The position numbers were made by a program, and so were the translations under genes. The notes beneath the pieces were generated by a model. The model saw only the letters and a program-made list of their open reading frames with translations. It made no database searches and had not been told where the DNA came from. A DNA stretch of 64,000 nt from Tulasnella sp. 424 (Eukaryota; Basidiomycota; Agaricomycetes; Cantharellales; Tulasnellaceae): NCBI GenBank assembly GCA_019633425.1, contig WSUB01000003.1, positions 313,480-377,479 on the forward strand, read 5' to 3'. Below are positions 33,919 to 46,292 of this stretch, piece after piece (position 1 is the stretch's first letter; each line of letters starts with the position of its first letter).

Positions 33919-35860
33919 ATGACGGTCTCGATCGGCCGTCCCCGGTTCGCTACCTACAGAAGTTGCTTCTCATGGTGGACTTGCTTTGTCATCTTCTTTC
34001 CTTTCTTGATCTTGTATACAATATCGAAGATCCTGGTTGAGCTCGTTGTGGAGACAAAGTGAGTAACGCTCGGTCATTTCTCCTCCTATTTTAAGCACCC
34101 CGGTCTGACCCGCTATTTTGGGCCTTGAGACGTCAATACAAGAAAAGGGCAGAAGAACGAAAATGGAGACATTACCCTCAGTACCCAAATGGGACTCTCA
34201 TCACAGGGTAAGACAGCTTTGTTTAGACGGCACGAACCCGCATGACACGCTTCTTCGTTACAGGCGGTTGACGGAATCTGAGGTTACTGCTGCCGCCCAA
34301 GCAGCGGCTCCCCTCTCCTCCTCCAGTACGCAAGGCCATATCACCCCTTTCCTCCCACCGGAAATCATTCGAGAAATAATCCTGCACGCCACGAATACAT
34401 TCCCTACTCCATGCTCCATACATTGTCCCAGTTCATCATCCCACTCATTACCGCCTTTACACCCTCCGTTCCCTTATTCGAGTTACTGGTTTAAAGAGGA
34501 TATGGAAGTCGATCGCAAGCTTCATGCTCTCAGCATGAGAATTAAGCTCTCGGTGTCTGGCGTCTCACGAACGTGGCGAGACATCGCAGTCGAGTTTCTC
34601 TTCAACTCCATCCGGATCCACAATTTGAAGCAAACCGCCCTTCTTTGGAACGCCTTTGCAGGCGACGCAAGAAGAAGAGGCGAAGTAGCTGCAAAGGGAG
34701 CAGTAGCTCAACCCGGATCTGCTGCCTGGTGGGTTCGGGAGGTGTGGATCGACCTGGATGCATTCAAACATGTTCCCCCGTGCGAGTCCACGGAATCTCT
34801 CCCTGGATTCCGGTTGCTGGACCTGGTAACGATGTGCCCGAACATCGTAGTGTATCGAGGGTTCGGAAGGTGGAGGGAATTCCGATTCTCGCTGCAGACT
34901 AAAAACGGGGTGATTGTCAGGCAGATCGTGGGCCTGCCAGCCGAAGAGAAGGATGTACCGGAGGGACAAGGGCAGGAAGTGCAGGACAACAAGCGGGACA
35001 TTCCGGATACTGGCCGCCGGATTAAGCTGCACTTCATGTACGATTACGAACCCTTTGTTCCACTCTTCAACTGTCGGGCAATATCCGACTCAGCACCGGT
35101 CGCCGCCACCCTTCCCTCCGTTTATTCAATGGCGCTGCACAGTCTTATCTTGCCCCTCTTCATGCACCCGAGGAGCAACGTTACAATTCGGCTTCCAAAC
35201 CTCACACACCTGTCCATAAAGGGCGAGGACTCCCTCCGATACGCGACGGTGGAGCTCGCGATGCCCTCGTTGCGGAGTGTCACCTATCGCAGATGTGAGT
35301 CGGGGGAACTCGGGGAATCCCGAGAACCGTACTTGCAGAGGTTCCTGGAGAAACATGGGCTCGTTTTAGAAGAGCTCGTGCTGTTGGACAAAACTCATCC
35401 CGGGCAGCTGCAACAGCTCGATCAACTCTGTCCAATTCTTCAAACACTCCAGGCCCACTACCTCAACCTGCCGTCATCAACCTTACCAAGTGTGCGGACC
35501 GTTGGGCTGTACGGTCTCGAGCACGCTGGAGCAAACCCCCAGTCGGGAGAGCTCTTGGTGCTCAACATCTTCATGACCTTCCCCAACGTTACAACCATTC
35601 AGGACATGAGCTGGCGTTCCGCTGTGATTCGACGACGGGCGTTTACAAATTGGAGAGATCCGGAGGGAGCGAAGCATAGGTTGTTCTGGAGTCGAGTGCT
35701 ACGTGCGATTCGAACGATGGTTGCTCAGGAAGTGACCTTTCTGGATTGGAGGGGGAAGGTCGTCGATACGGTGCCAACGAGCCCTCCGGGAGACTCGTGT
35801 TCAGTTTTACACCCGGATGATGAGTTGATGGATGCTCTCGTAAGTAGGACGCGAATTTGA
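33919..35860 (+). CDS. Array copy 5: membrane-anchored F-box-like protein
   Basis: Exons 33919-34058, 34130-34207 and 34264-35860 join to 604 residues. Exon 1 is longer than in copies 1-4: MTVSIGRPRFATYRSCFSWW, then TCFVIFFPFLILYTISKILV. Exon 2 reads RQYKKRAEERKWRHYPQYPN then GTLITG. The F-box-like start is FLPPEIIREIILHATNTFP. The C-terminal region shows features of the downstream group (LVLEELVLLDKTHPGQLQQL, VLRAIRTMVAQEVTFLDWRG), so it is intermediate between copies 1-4 and copies 6-8. It ends DALVSRTRI. Confidence 0.82.
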
Positions 35861-36431
35861 AAGCACGTCGACAAAAGTTCGGCAGGAGAATATCGCGCTC
35901 GAGGGCTTGGCTCGGTCATGTTGTGTACCTTTTTGTTGTATGTATATCATGTGGCATTTGAAACGGATCTGTACTATCTTATTCGACTTGGACATTTGGT
36001 TTTGCAAATACACGCAATGCATCCGTACGAATAGGCTCACGTATGTAAGCCTCTTAGCTCCGGTGCGAAGTCCTCTGTGCTCCGCCTCCGGAGCTGGGGC
36101 TTACGTGTGAACCTACGGTGCGAAGAAGTCTGCGTTTATTGCTGTGTCTTCTTTGTCGCCCTTCGGTTTCATGATTGGTTGGCCACACGAGGAGAGAGCG
36201 CTAATGTTCCGGTCCAGAGCACGGCGGCAATGCGTGAGAAACCGCAGACCATGCTCGGGATGCTTCCAAAACCGAAACACGATGCGACTATTCCCTGTTA
36301 AACTGTCCTCATTGGTCTGATTTCTGCTACGTTTGTTTTCCGAATTCAAGCATGTCCCGGACACGGGCGGTCATTTCCACACATCCGCCGCCTGTTCGGA
36401 TTCCGGACATTACCGACCTCTCCTTGTCTGG

Positions 36432-36508
36432 GTGGTTCAACCAACCACCACGAACGACCTTCTCATACGCGAAAGCCATCTCTCTCCTTCATCATATTGC
36501 TACTATAA
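36432..36508 (+). promoter_or_regulatory. Promoter of copy 6: palindrome plus TATA box
   Basis: GTGGTTCAACCAACCACCAC starts at 36432, and CTATAA at 36503-36508 is 63 nt before the ATG. Confidence 0.55.
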
Positions 36509-36570
36509 GTGAGCCCACGTAGAGTGTGTGATAACCTCTTTACTCCACACATAAAGAATTCCCAACCAAA

Positions 36571-38537
36571 ATGACTGCGAGGACCCGTCGCGGAGACATC
36601 GACTACGCAAGTCCCTTCGTATTGGGGTGTAGCATTGTCATCTTCTCTCCTTTCATAGCTATGTTCATAATATATATGCTCATTGAGATAGCATGGTGAG
36701 TAATGCCACGCAGATCATTCATACCGCCGTTTTAAGAACGTCGATCTGACCCCACCGACCTTTTCGCGAATTCTTCTCGGTCTTGAGGCATGATATCGAG
36801 CAACGGGCAGAGAAGCGAAAATGGAGACATTACCCTCAGTACCCTAACGGGACCCTCGTCACAGGGTAACAATATGTTCAGCCAGAACGTGTCCGCCTCC
36901 TTCAGCTGACTCCTCGTTACAGGCGTTTGACGGAATCCGAGCCGACTGCTCCTGCCCAAGCAGCAGTTCGTCTCTCGTCCTCCAGTGGACAAGGCAAAAT
37001 CATCCCATTTCTCCCACCGGAAATCGTTCGACAAATAATCCTGCACGCAACCAATACCTTCCCTACACCTTGCTCGATCCATTGCCCCAGTTCATCGTCC
37101 CTCTCATTACCACCCTTTCAGCCTCCATTCCCATATTCGAGTTACTGGTTTAAAGATGATTTGGAGGTCGATCGCAAGCTTCATGCTCTCAGCATGAGAA
37201 TCAAGCTTTCGGTGTCCCGTGTCTCGCGAATGTGGCGAGACGTTGCGGTCGAGTTTCTCTTCAACTCCATCCGAATTCAAAACTGGCAACAGATCCCCCT
37301 TCTTTGGCGCGCTTTTGAAGCCCACGCGAGAAGAAGAGGTGGAGTAGTGGCAAGGGGAGCCGTCGCTCAGCGTGGAGCTGCTGCGTGGTGGATTCGGGAG
37401 TTGTGGGTCCACTTGGACCATCTCAAGCACGTTGTCCAGCTCGAGTCCGAGGAGCCACTCCCTTCGTTCGACCTGGCGGACCTTTTGAAGATGTGCCCCA
37501 ACATTGTGGTGTATCGATGGTCCCAAAGGTTTAGGGATTTCGGAAGGTGGTCGGCACTCCAATTCTCAGTACTGGCAGAAGACGGGGCAGTAATTAGGCA
37601 GGTCATGGGCCTCCCAGTCGAAGAACACGATGTACCCGAGGGGCAAGGGCAGGAGGTGCAGGACAGCGAGTTGGACATTCCGGATACCGGACGCCGGATT
37701 AAGCTGCACTTCACGTACGACTACGAACCCTTTCTTGAACTCTTCAACCGTCGGTCAATATCCTCTTCAGCACCCGTCGCTGCCACCTTCCCCTCCATTT
37801 ATTCAATGACACTGCACGATCTCATCGGACTCCCACCCATGCCATCCAGGAGCAATGTTACAATCCGGCTTCCAAACCTCACACACCTATCCATAATGGG
37901 CGTGGACTCCCTCCGATACGCTACTGCGGAGTTCGCTATGCCCTCGTTGCGGAGCCTCACTTATCATAAAAGTGAGCTGAAGGAACGTGGGGCATCCGGG
38001 GAACCGTACTTGCAGAGGTTCCTGGAGAAACATGGGCTCGTCTTAGAAGAGCTGGTGCTGCTGGATAAAACGGATCCAGAGCAGTTGCAACGGCTCGATC
38101 AGCTCTGTCCGATCCTTCAAACAGTTCAAGCTCACTACCTCGACCTGCCGAAATCAATCGTATCGAGCGTTGGGACCGTTGGGCTGTACGGCCTCGAGCA
38201 CGCTGGAGCAGCTTGCGAATCAGGAGAGAGCTTAGTGCGCGGCATCATCAAGACCTTCCCAAACGTTACGACCATTCAGGACATGAGCTGGCGTTCCGCT
38301 GTGGTTCGACAACGGGCGTTTACGAATTGGAGGGATCCGGAGGGAGCGAAGCATCGGATGTTCTGGACTCAAGTGCTACGTGCGGTCCGAACGATGATCG
38401 TTCAGGAAGTGACCTTTCTGGATTGGAGGGGGAGGGTCGTCGATACAGTGCCAACGAGCCCTCCGGGAGACTCGTATTCAGTTCTGTGTCCGGATAATCA
38501 GCTGATGGATGCTCTCATGAGCGGTACGCGAACTTGA
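36571..38537 (+). CDS. Array copy 6: membrane-anchored F-box-like protein
   Basis: Exons 36571-36695, 36788-36865 and 36923-38537 join to 605 residues. Exon 1: MTARTRRGDIDYASP, then FVLGCSIVIFSPFIAMFIIY; the split codon after exon 1 is TG|G (Trp) instead of Lys or Arg. Exon 2 ends NGTLVTG. The F-box-like start is FLPPEIVRQIILHATNTFP. An insertion of about six residues (WSQRFRDFGRW) sits in the variable region, shared with copies 7-8. The ending is DALMSGTRT. The 3' half is close to copies 7 and 8. Confidence 0.82.
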
Positions 38538-38769
38538 AAGCACGTTGACAAAAGTTCGGCAGGAGAACATCGCGCTCGAGGGCATTTCTCGGTCGGGGCA
38601 GCCAGTCATGTTGTGTTTCATTTTGTTGTATATATAACACCTGGTATCGGAAACGGATCTGTACTATCCTGTACATGTTCGATTTGGACATTTGATTTTT
38701 GTAAATGCACCGAAGTCTACCTCTATTGTTGTGTCTTGTTTGTCGCCCTCCGGTTTCATTATTGGGTGA

Positions 38770-38846
38770 GTGGTTCAACCAACCACCACAAACTACCTTG
38801 TCATACGGGAATGCCAGCTCTCTCCTCTATCATATTGCTACTATAA
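38770..38846 (+). promoter_or_regulatory. Promoter of copy 7: palindrome plus TATA box
   Basis: GTGGTTCAACCAACCACCAC begins at 38770. CTATAA is at 38841-38846, 63 nt before the ATG. Confidence 0.55.
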
Positions 38847-38908
38847 GCGGGCCCACATAGAGCGTGCGATAACCTCTTTACTTCACGCATAAAAAACTCC
38901 CAACCAAA

Positions 38909-40890
38909 ATGACGTCTCGGAGGACCTGTCCCCGATACACTACCTACGCAGGTTGCTTAGCATGGTGGTCTTGCATTGTCATCTTCTCTCCTATCCTAGT
39001 CGTTCTCATAATATCGCAGATACTGGTAGACCTCATTGTGGAGACAAGGTGAGTAATGCTACGTAGATCATTCCTGCTGCCGGTTTAAGAACGTCGATCT
39101 GACCCCATCGATCTTTTCGCTAATTCTTCTCGGTCTTGAGGCATGAATACAAGAGATGGGCAGAGGAGCGAAAATGGAGACATTACCCTCAGTACCCCAA
39201 CGGGACCTTCATCACAGGGTAACAACATGTTTAGCCAGAACGTGTCCGCATCCTTCAGCTGACTCCTCGTCACAGGCGTTTGACAGAATCCGAGCCGACT
39301 GATGCCACCCAAGCAGCAGTTCGTCTCTCCTCCTCGAGTGGAGAAGGCCAAGTAATCCCATTTCTCCCACTGGAAATCGTTCGAGAAATAATCCTGCACG
39401 CAACCAATACCTTCCCTACACCGTGCTCGATCCATCGTCCCTACACATCGTCCCTTTCATTGCCACCCTTGCAACCTCCATTCCCTTATTCGAGCTACTG
39501 GTTTAAAGATGATATGGAGGTCGATCGCAAGCTTCATGCTCTCAGCATGAGAATCAAGCTTTCGGTGTCCCGCGTCTCGCGAATGTGGCGCGACGTTGCG
39601 GTCGAGTTTCTCTTCAACTCCGTCCGAATTCAAAACTCGCAACAGATCCCCCTTCTTTGGCGCGCCTTTGAAGCTCACGCGAAAAGAAGAGGCGAAGTAG
39701 TGGCAAAGGGAACCGTCGCTCAGCGTGGAGCTGCTGCGTGGTGGATTCGGGAGTTGTGGGTCGACCTGGACAAGTTCAAGCACATTGTCCAGCTCAAGTC
39801 CGAGGAGCCACTCCCTTCGTTCGACATGGCCGATTTTTTGAGGATGTGCCCCAACATCGTAGTGTATCGATGGTCCGGAAGGTTTAGGGAGTTCAGAAGG
39901 TTGAGCGCACCCCGATTCTCACTACTGGCACAAAACAGGGCAATAATTAGGCAGGTCATGGGCCTCACAGTCGAAGAATACGCTGTACCTGAGGAGCAAG
40001 GGCAGGAAGTGCAGGAAAGCGAGCGGGACATTCCGGATACCGGACGCCGGATTAAGCTGCACTTCATGCACGACTGCGAACCCTTTCTTCATTTCTTCAC
40101 CCGTCGGTCAATATCCTCTTCAGCACCCGTCGCTGCCACCTTCCCCTCCATTTATTCAATGGCACTGCACAGCCTCATCTTACCCCAACCCATGTACCCC
40201 TGGAGCAATGCTAGAATCCGGATTCCAAACCTAACGCACCTATCCATAACGGGTGTGGACTCCCTCCGATACGCTACTGCGGAGTTCGCTATGCCCTCGT
40301 TGCGAAGTTTCACTTGTCATAAAAGTGAGCTGAAGGAACGTGGGGCATCCGGGGAACCGTACTTGCAGAGGTTCCTGGAGAAACATGGGCTCGTTTTAGA
40401 GGAGCTCGTGCTGCTGGATAAAACGGATCCAGAGCAGTTGCAACGGCTCGATCAGCTCTGCCCGATCCTTCAAACAGTTCAGGCTCACTACCTCGACCTC
40501 CCGAAATCAACCGTATCGAGCGTGGGGACCGTTGGGCTGTACGGCCTCGAGCACGCTGGAGCAACTTGCGAGTTAGGAGGGAGCTTAGTGCGCGGCATCA
40601 TCGAGACCTTCCCAAACGTTACAACCATTCAGGACATGAGCTGGCGCTCCGCTGTGATTCGGCAACGGGCGTTTACGAATTGGAGGGATCCGGAGGGAGC
40701 GAAGCATCGGATGTTCTGGACTCAAGTGCTGCGTGCGATCCGAACGATGATCGTTCAGGAAGTGATCTTTCTGGATTGGAGGGGGAGGGTCGTCGATACG
40801 GTGCCAACGAGCCCTCCGGGCGACTCGTGTTCAGTTCTATGTCCGGATGATCAGTTGATGGATGCCCTCATGAGCGGTACGCGAATTTGA
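38909..40890 (+). CDS. Array copy 7: membrane-anchored F-box-like protein
   Basis: Exons 38909-39048, 39141-39218 and 39276-40890 join to 610 residues. Exon 1 reads MTSRRTCPRYTTYAGCLAWW, then CIVIFSPILVVLIISQILVD. Exon 2 reads KWRHYPQYPNGTFITG. The F-box-like start is FLPLEIVREIILHATNTFP, with Leu for the usual second Pro, as in copy 8. The exon 1 and 3' sequences are very close to copy 8, pointing to a recent duplication of one 2.34-kb unit. Confidence 0.82.
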
Positions 40891-41185
40891 AAGCACGTCG
40901 ACAAAAGTTCGGCAGGAGAATATCGCGCTCGAGGGCTTGGCTTGGCGATCATGTTGTGTTTCTTTTTGTTGTATGTATATCATCTGGCACCGGAAATGGA
41001 TCTGTACTATCTTATTCGATTTGGACATTTGGTTTTGTAAATACACGCTATGCACCGAATACCTCTGTTGTTGTGTCTTGTTTGTTGCCTTTCGGTTTTT
41101 ATTGGTGGGTAGTTCCACCAACCACCACGAACAAACAGCTCCTTCTCATACGCGAATGCCATCTCTCTCCTTCATCATATTGCTA

Positions 41186-41191
41186 CTATAA
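41186..41191 (+). promoter_or_regulatory. TATA box of copy 8
   Basis: GCTACTATAAGCGGG lies 62 nt before the ATG. The upstream palindrome is altered to TAGTTCCACCAACCACCAC. Confidence 0.55.
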
Positions 41192-41252
41192 GCGGGCCTG
41201 CATAGAGTGTCCGATAACCTCTTCACTGCACGCATCAAAAAATTCTTACCAA

Positions 41253-43229
41253 ATGACTTCGAGGACCCGTCGCCGATACACTACCTACACAGGTTGCTTC
41301 GCATGGTGGTCTTGCATTATCATCTTCTTTCCTCTCCTAGTCATTCTCATAATATCGCAGATACTGGTAGACCTCATTGTGGAGACAAGGTGAGTAATGC
41401 TACATAGATCATTCCTACTGCCGTTTTAAGAACGCCGATCTGACCCCACCGACCTTTTCTTCTCGGTTTTGAGGCATGAATACAAGAAAAGGGCAGAGGA
41501 GCGAAAATGGAGACATTACCCTCAGTACCCCAACGGGACTTTTATCACAGGGTAACAATATGTCTAGCCAGAACGTGTCCGCCTCCTCCAGCTGACTCCT
41601 CGTCACAGGCGTTTGACGGAATCCGAGCCGACCGCTGCTGCCCAAGTAGCAATTCGCCTCTCGTCCTCCAGTGGACAAGGCAAAGTCATCCCATTTCTCC
41701 CACTGGAAATCGTTCGAGAAATAATCCTGCATGCAACCAATACCTTCCCCACACCGTGCTCGATCCATTGCCCCAGTTCATCGTCCCTCTCATTACCACC
41801 GTTTCAGCCTTCATTCCCTTATTCGAGCTACTGGTTTAAAGATGATATGGAGGTCGATCGCAAGCTTCATGCTCTCAGCATGAGAATCAAGCTTTCGGTG
41901 TCCCGAGTCTCGCGAACGTGGCGAGACGTTGCGGTCGAGTTTCTCTTCAACTCCATCCGAATTCAAAACTCGCAACAAATCCCCCTTCTTTGGTGCGCTT
42001 TTGAAGCTCACGCGAAAAGAAGAGGCGAACTAGTGGCAAAGGGAGCCGTAGCTCAACCTGGAGCTGCTGCGTGGTGGATTCGGGAGTTGTGGGTCGACCT
42101 GGACAAGTTCAAGGACATCGTCCAGCCCGAGTCCGAGGAGCCACTCCCTTCGTTTGACCTGACGGGCCTTTTGAGGATGTGCCCCAACATCGTAGTGTAT
42201 CGATGGTGCGGAAGGTGGAGGAAACGAGGTTTCGGAAGGTTGGCCGCACTGAGATTTTCACGACTGGCACAAAACGGGGCAATAATTAGGCAGGTCATGG
42301 GCCTCCCAGCCGAAGAACGCAGTGTACCTGAGGAGCAAGGGCAGGAGGTGCAGAACAGCGAGTTGGACATGCCGGATACCGGACGCCGGATTGAGCTGCA
42401 CTTTACGTATGACTACGAACCTTTTCTTCAACTCTTCAACCGTCGGTCAATATCCTCTTCAGCACCGGTCGCTGCCACCTTCCCCTCCATTTATTCACTG
42501 ACACTGCACAGTCTCTTCGTACTCCCCCCCATGTACCCCAGGGGCAATGTTACAATCCGGCTTCCAAACCTCACACATCTATCCATAATGGGCGTGGACT
42601 CCCTCCGATACGCTACTGTGGAGTTCGCTATGCCCTCGTTGCGGAGCGTCACTTGTCAAAGAAGTGAGCTGAAGGAACGCGGGGCATCCGGGGAACCGTA
42701 CTTGCAGAGGTTCCTGGAGAAACATGGGCTCGTTTTAGAAGAGCTCGTGCTGCTGGATAAAACGGATCCAGAGCAGTTGCAACGGCTCGATCAGCTTTGT
42801 CCGATCCTTCAAACAGTTCGAGCTCACTACCTCGACCTGCCGGAATCAATTGTATCGAGCGTTGGGACCGTTGGACTGTACGGCCTCGAGCACACCGAAG
42901 CAACCAGCGAGTTAGGAGAGAGCTTAGTGCGCGGCATCATCGAGACCTTCCCGAACGTTACAACCATTCAGGACATGAGCTGGCGTTCCGCTGTGGTTCG
43001 ACAACGGGCGTTTACGAATTGGAGGGATCCGGAGGGAGCGAAGTATAGGTTGTTCTGGACTCAAGTACTGCGTGCGATCCGAACGATGGACGTTCAGGAA
43101 GTGACCTTTCTGGATTGGAGGGGGAAGGTCGTCGATATGGTGCCAACGAGCCCTCCGGGAGACTCATGTTCAGTTTTGTGTCCGGATGACCAGTTGATGG
43201 ATGCCCTCATGAGCGGTACGCGAATTTGA
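41253..43229 (+). CDS. Array copy 8: membrane-anchored F-box-like protein
   Basis: Exons 41253-41389, 41474-41551 and 41609-43229 join to 611 residues, the longest copy. Exon 1: MTSRTRRRYTTYTGCFAWW, then CIIIFFPLLVILIISQILVD. Exon 2 reads YKKRAEERKWRHYPQYPNGT then FITG. The variable region has an extra CGRWRKRGFGRL segment. The F-box-like halves FLPLEIVREIILHAT and VSRTWRDVAVEFLFNSIRI are intact, as are the leucine-rich middle and the C-terminal block (VTFLDWRGKVVDMVPTSPPG). It ends DALMSGTRI. Confidence 0.82.
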
Positions 43230-43592
43230 AAGCACGTCGACAAAGTTCGGTAGGAGAATATCGCGCTCGAGGGCTTTTCTCGGCCGGGGCTGCAGAGCAT
43301 GTTGTATTTCCTTTTGTTGGATATATCGGAAACGTAAGTATCTGTACTATTTTATTCGATGTAGAAATTTAGTTTGTGAATCCACGCATTTGCATCGGTG
43401 CGGAGAGTGTCCGCAGGTGTCCGCTTACCCTGTTGTTGTGTCTTGTTTGTCAAACCTTCTGTCTCATTCCTGGCAGTTCAACCAACCAGCAAAACAGGCT
43501 CGTTCCGCACGCAAATGCCATTCCCCTTGGCCTATCACTCATAATATTAGCCCACCACTATCGTTATTACTATCGGCACTGTACCACAGTAA

Positions 43593-45634
43593 GTACCTTT
43601 CCATTCGTTCCGTCAAGCACCGTCCTCAAATCAACGACGTGACTGGCTTTCCGCTACCCCTCTGTATCCCATCCTCCAAGGTTACATAGCCTGGTCGTGT
43701 TCCGCTTTTATACTGTCGTCTATCGTATTTATCATGGCTGTATTTAAGATGCTCAAGAACCTCATCGAGGAAAACCGGTTGGTGACTTCTACGTTATGCG
43801 ATTCCCATTTGCTTACCTTTTTTCTTGCTTTTTTAACACCACTTTATTGACCAAAGGAGAAAGAGAAAGGCCCGAAAATGGCAGGCGTACCCTCGGTACT
43901 GGAACGGCACCATAATTACTGGGTGAGAACAGCATTAGTGGTTGCCTTGCCAGCAACCAGGCGTTGACAAGGTTGAGCTGCAGACGTTTGACCGAGGCCG
44001 AGCAAGCCGCCAAAGCACGGGCCCGACTCTCAACTTTTAAAAAACCTGGAGAACCCGCCCCATTCCTCCCACCAGAAATCGTCCGAGAAATCATCCTACA
44101 TGCAACCAACACCTTCCCTGCCCCATCCTCGATCCATCGTCCCAGCCCTTCTGTCTCGCAGTCCTCCTTGCCGCCCACATCCCAGCCTCCATTCCCATAC
44201 TCAAGCTGCGACTTCAGAGAGGATACCGATACCGACCGCAAACTTTACGCGCTGAGCATGAACGTCAAACTCTCCGTGTCTCGCGTCTCGCAAATGTGGC
44301 GAGACGTTGCGGTCGAGTTTCTCTTCAACTCCATTCGAATTCAAAACTCGCAACAGATCCCCCTTCTTTTACGCGCTTTTGAAGCCCACGCGAAAACAAG
44401 AGGCGAAGCAGTGGCAAAGGGAGCCGTCGCTCAACCTGGAGCTGCTGCGTGGTGGATTCGGGAGTTGTGGGTCGACCTGGACAAGTTCAAACACATTGTC
44501 CAGCCCGGGTCCGAGGAGCCACTCCCTTCGTTCGACCTGACGGACCTTTTGAGGATGTGCCCCAACATCGTCGTGTACCGAGGATTTGGAAGGTGGAGGG
44601 AGTTCCAATTCCAAGCCCTATTGAAGAACGGTGCGGTGCTCAAGCAAATCCTAGGCCTACCAGCTGAAGGCGAACACAAGCGTCAAGGACAAGGGGAAAA
44701 AACTCAGGGAACGGAGTTGATCGTTCCGGATACGGGTCGTCGGATCGAGCTTAACCTGATCTACGATTACGAGCCTTTCCTTCCCCTCTTCTCTAAACCC
44801 ACGGTCTCCTCCTCAGCACCTCTCGCCGTCACCCTTCCTTCAATCTCCTCAATGGAGCTCCGGAGCCCAATGGTCCCTCGCTTCACCCACCAGCTGGACC
44901 ATGTCACGATCCAGCTTCCCAACCTTACACACCTATCAATATGGGGAGTTGAATCCCTCAAGTATGTCACGGAGAAACTGGTGTTACCGGCTCTTCGGTG
45001 TGTCACCTACAGTAGAGGCGATACCATGTGGTTGACCGTCGACGAAGAGCCCCACTTGGACGCGTTCTTGGGTAGACACGGGCTCGCGTTGGAGGAGCTG
45101 AATGTCTTGGATAAACCTTGCGCGAAGAACTTCCGAAGGCTGGATCAACTATGTCCGATCCTCGAGACACTTCGGACACACTACCACGAACTGCCAACAT
45201 CGACGGTTTCAAGTGTGACGACTGTTGGGTTGTACGGTCTCGAACACGTAGTGCACGAAAATGAGCCCGATCCCAGGTTCGGGGAGACCTTGATACATGG
45301 AATCTTCAAGGCGTTCCCGAAAGTTACTACCATTCAAGACATGAGTTGGCGCTCCGGAGTCATTCGACATCGTGCCTTCACAAATTGGAAGGATCCGGAG
45401 GGGAAGAAGTATAGGGAGTTTTGGCTCCATTTGCTGCGCACCATTCAGACGGGGTTGGAGGACCTAAATTCCGCGGGGAATAAGAGGAAGTTTACGGTCC
45501 GGAAAGTAACGTTCCAGGACTGGAGAAGGATGGTAGTTGATGTGGTGCCGACGACACCTCCAGGAGATCAGGATGTGGTGCTGGGCCCTGATGACCGGTT
45601 GATGGATGCTCTCGTGAGCAGGACACGGCTTTGA
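43593..45634 (+). CDS. Array copy 9: diverged membrane-anchored F-box-like protein, start unresolved
   Basis: Exons 2 (43857-43922, ending YWNGTIITG) and 3 (43984-45634) join in frame to the segment ending at 43777, which encodes a clear hydrophobic anchor (IAWSCSAFILSSIVFIMAVF). That frame runs back only to a TAA just before 43593 and holds no ATG before the anchor, so the true start may lie in an upstream exon, or the anchor may be lost. Exon 3 encodes FLPPEIVREIILHATNTFP and ends DALVSRTRL. The segment 44290-44600 is almost identical to copies 7-8 while its flanks are much more diverged, suggesting gene conversion. The middle contains unique sequence (EGEHKRQGQGEKTQGTE). Confidence 0.7.
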
Positions 45635-46292
45635 GGTGCAGCTAACAAATAGAAACAAAATGACGGGGTTTTCGCTTTTTTTCTTCGGGGCTTTTCGAAT
45701 CACATAGACTCTACATTCGTTTTCTTTATTCGATTTAAATTCCATTAGGCAGCAGACCCATTAATGTCATGGGAGCCATGCGATCCCGCTTTGGGCCACA
45801 GCTTCGGGGGTTAGTACGATGATTCCCGTCCCCTGGTGGTATCGACGTCTTCAAGCGTTGGACCCGGGAGCTTTCCGGGTTGGAGAAGCACAGGGCAATC
45901 GTGCCCATCATTCTGACGAACCCAATCCCAAGCCTTCGTGTTAAGGTTGCCCCCAGCTGCGTTTGGGCAGCCTGCTGACGATGGTAATCTGAATTTATAA
46001 AGGGGGAGCAGACGGTCCTGTCCGCGGGAGGACAGTATCCCAAATACCCCCACTGGCAGCCAGTAGCTACCAGAAATAGATGGGAATAGACACCGGTGAA
46101 ACAAACGTAGGAGCTGATAGCGTCTTGTCCGTAACGTCTACCGGGTATAATTATCCTTATCTCCGGCCGTGGTTGCATTGCACAGAGTTGACGGCTTCTT
46201 CCACTCCCGCCCGCAGCTCGTCAAACCCAACAGGAAACGTCGGCGGAAGGGCTCATCTTGCAGTTGAGTTATATTGAAGGTGATAGCAAGAG
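45635..46292. other. Spacer between copies 9 and 10
   Basis: No similarity to the spacers of copies 1-8 and no TATA block of their type. No gene supported. Confidence 0.4.

Noticed and set aside
43230..46292. Transposon as the cause of the array expansion
   Set aside because: No transposase, reverse transcriptase, terminal repeat or target-site duplication was seen between any copies. Tandem duplication explains the pattern.
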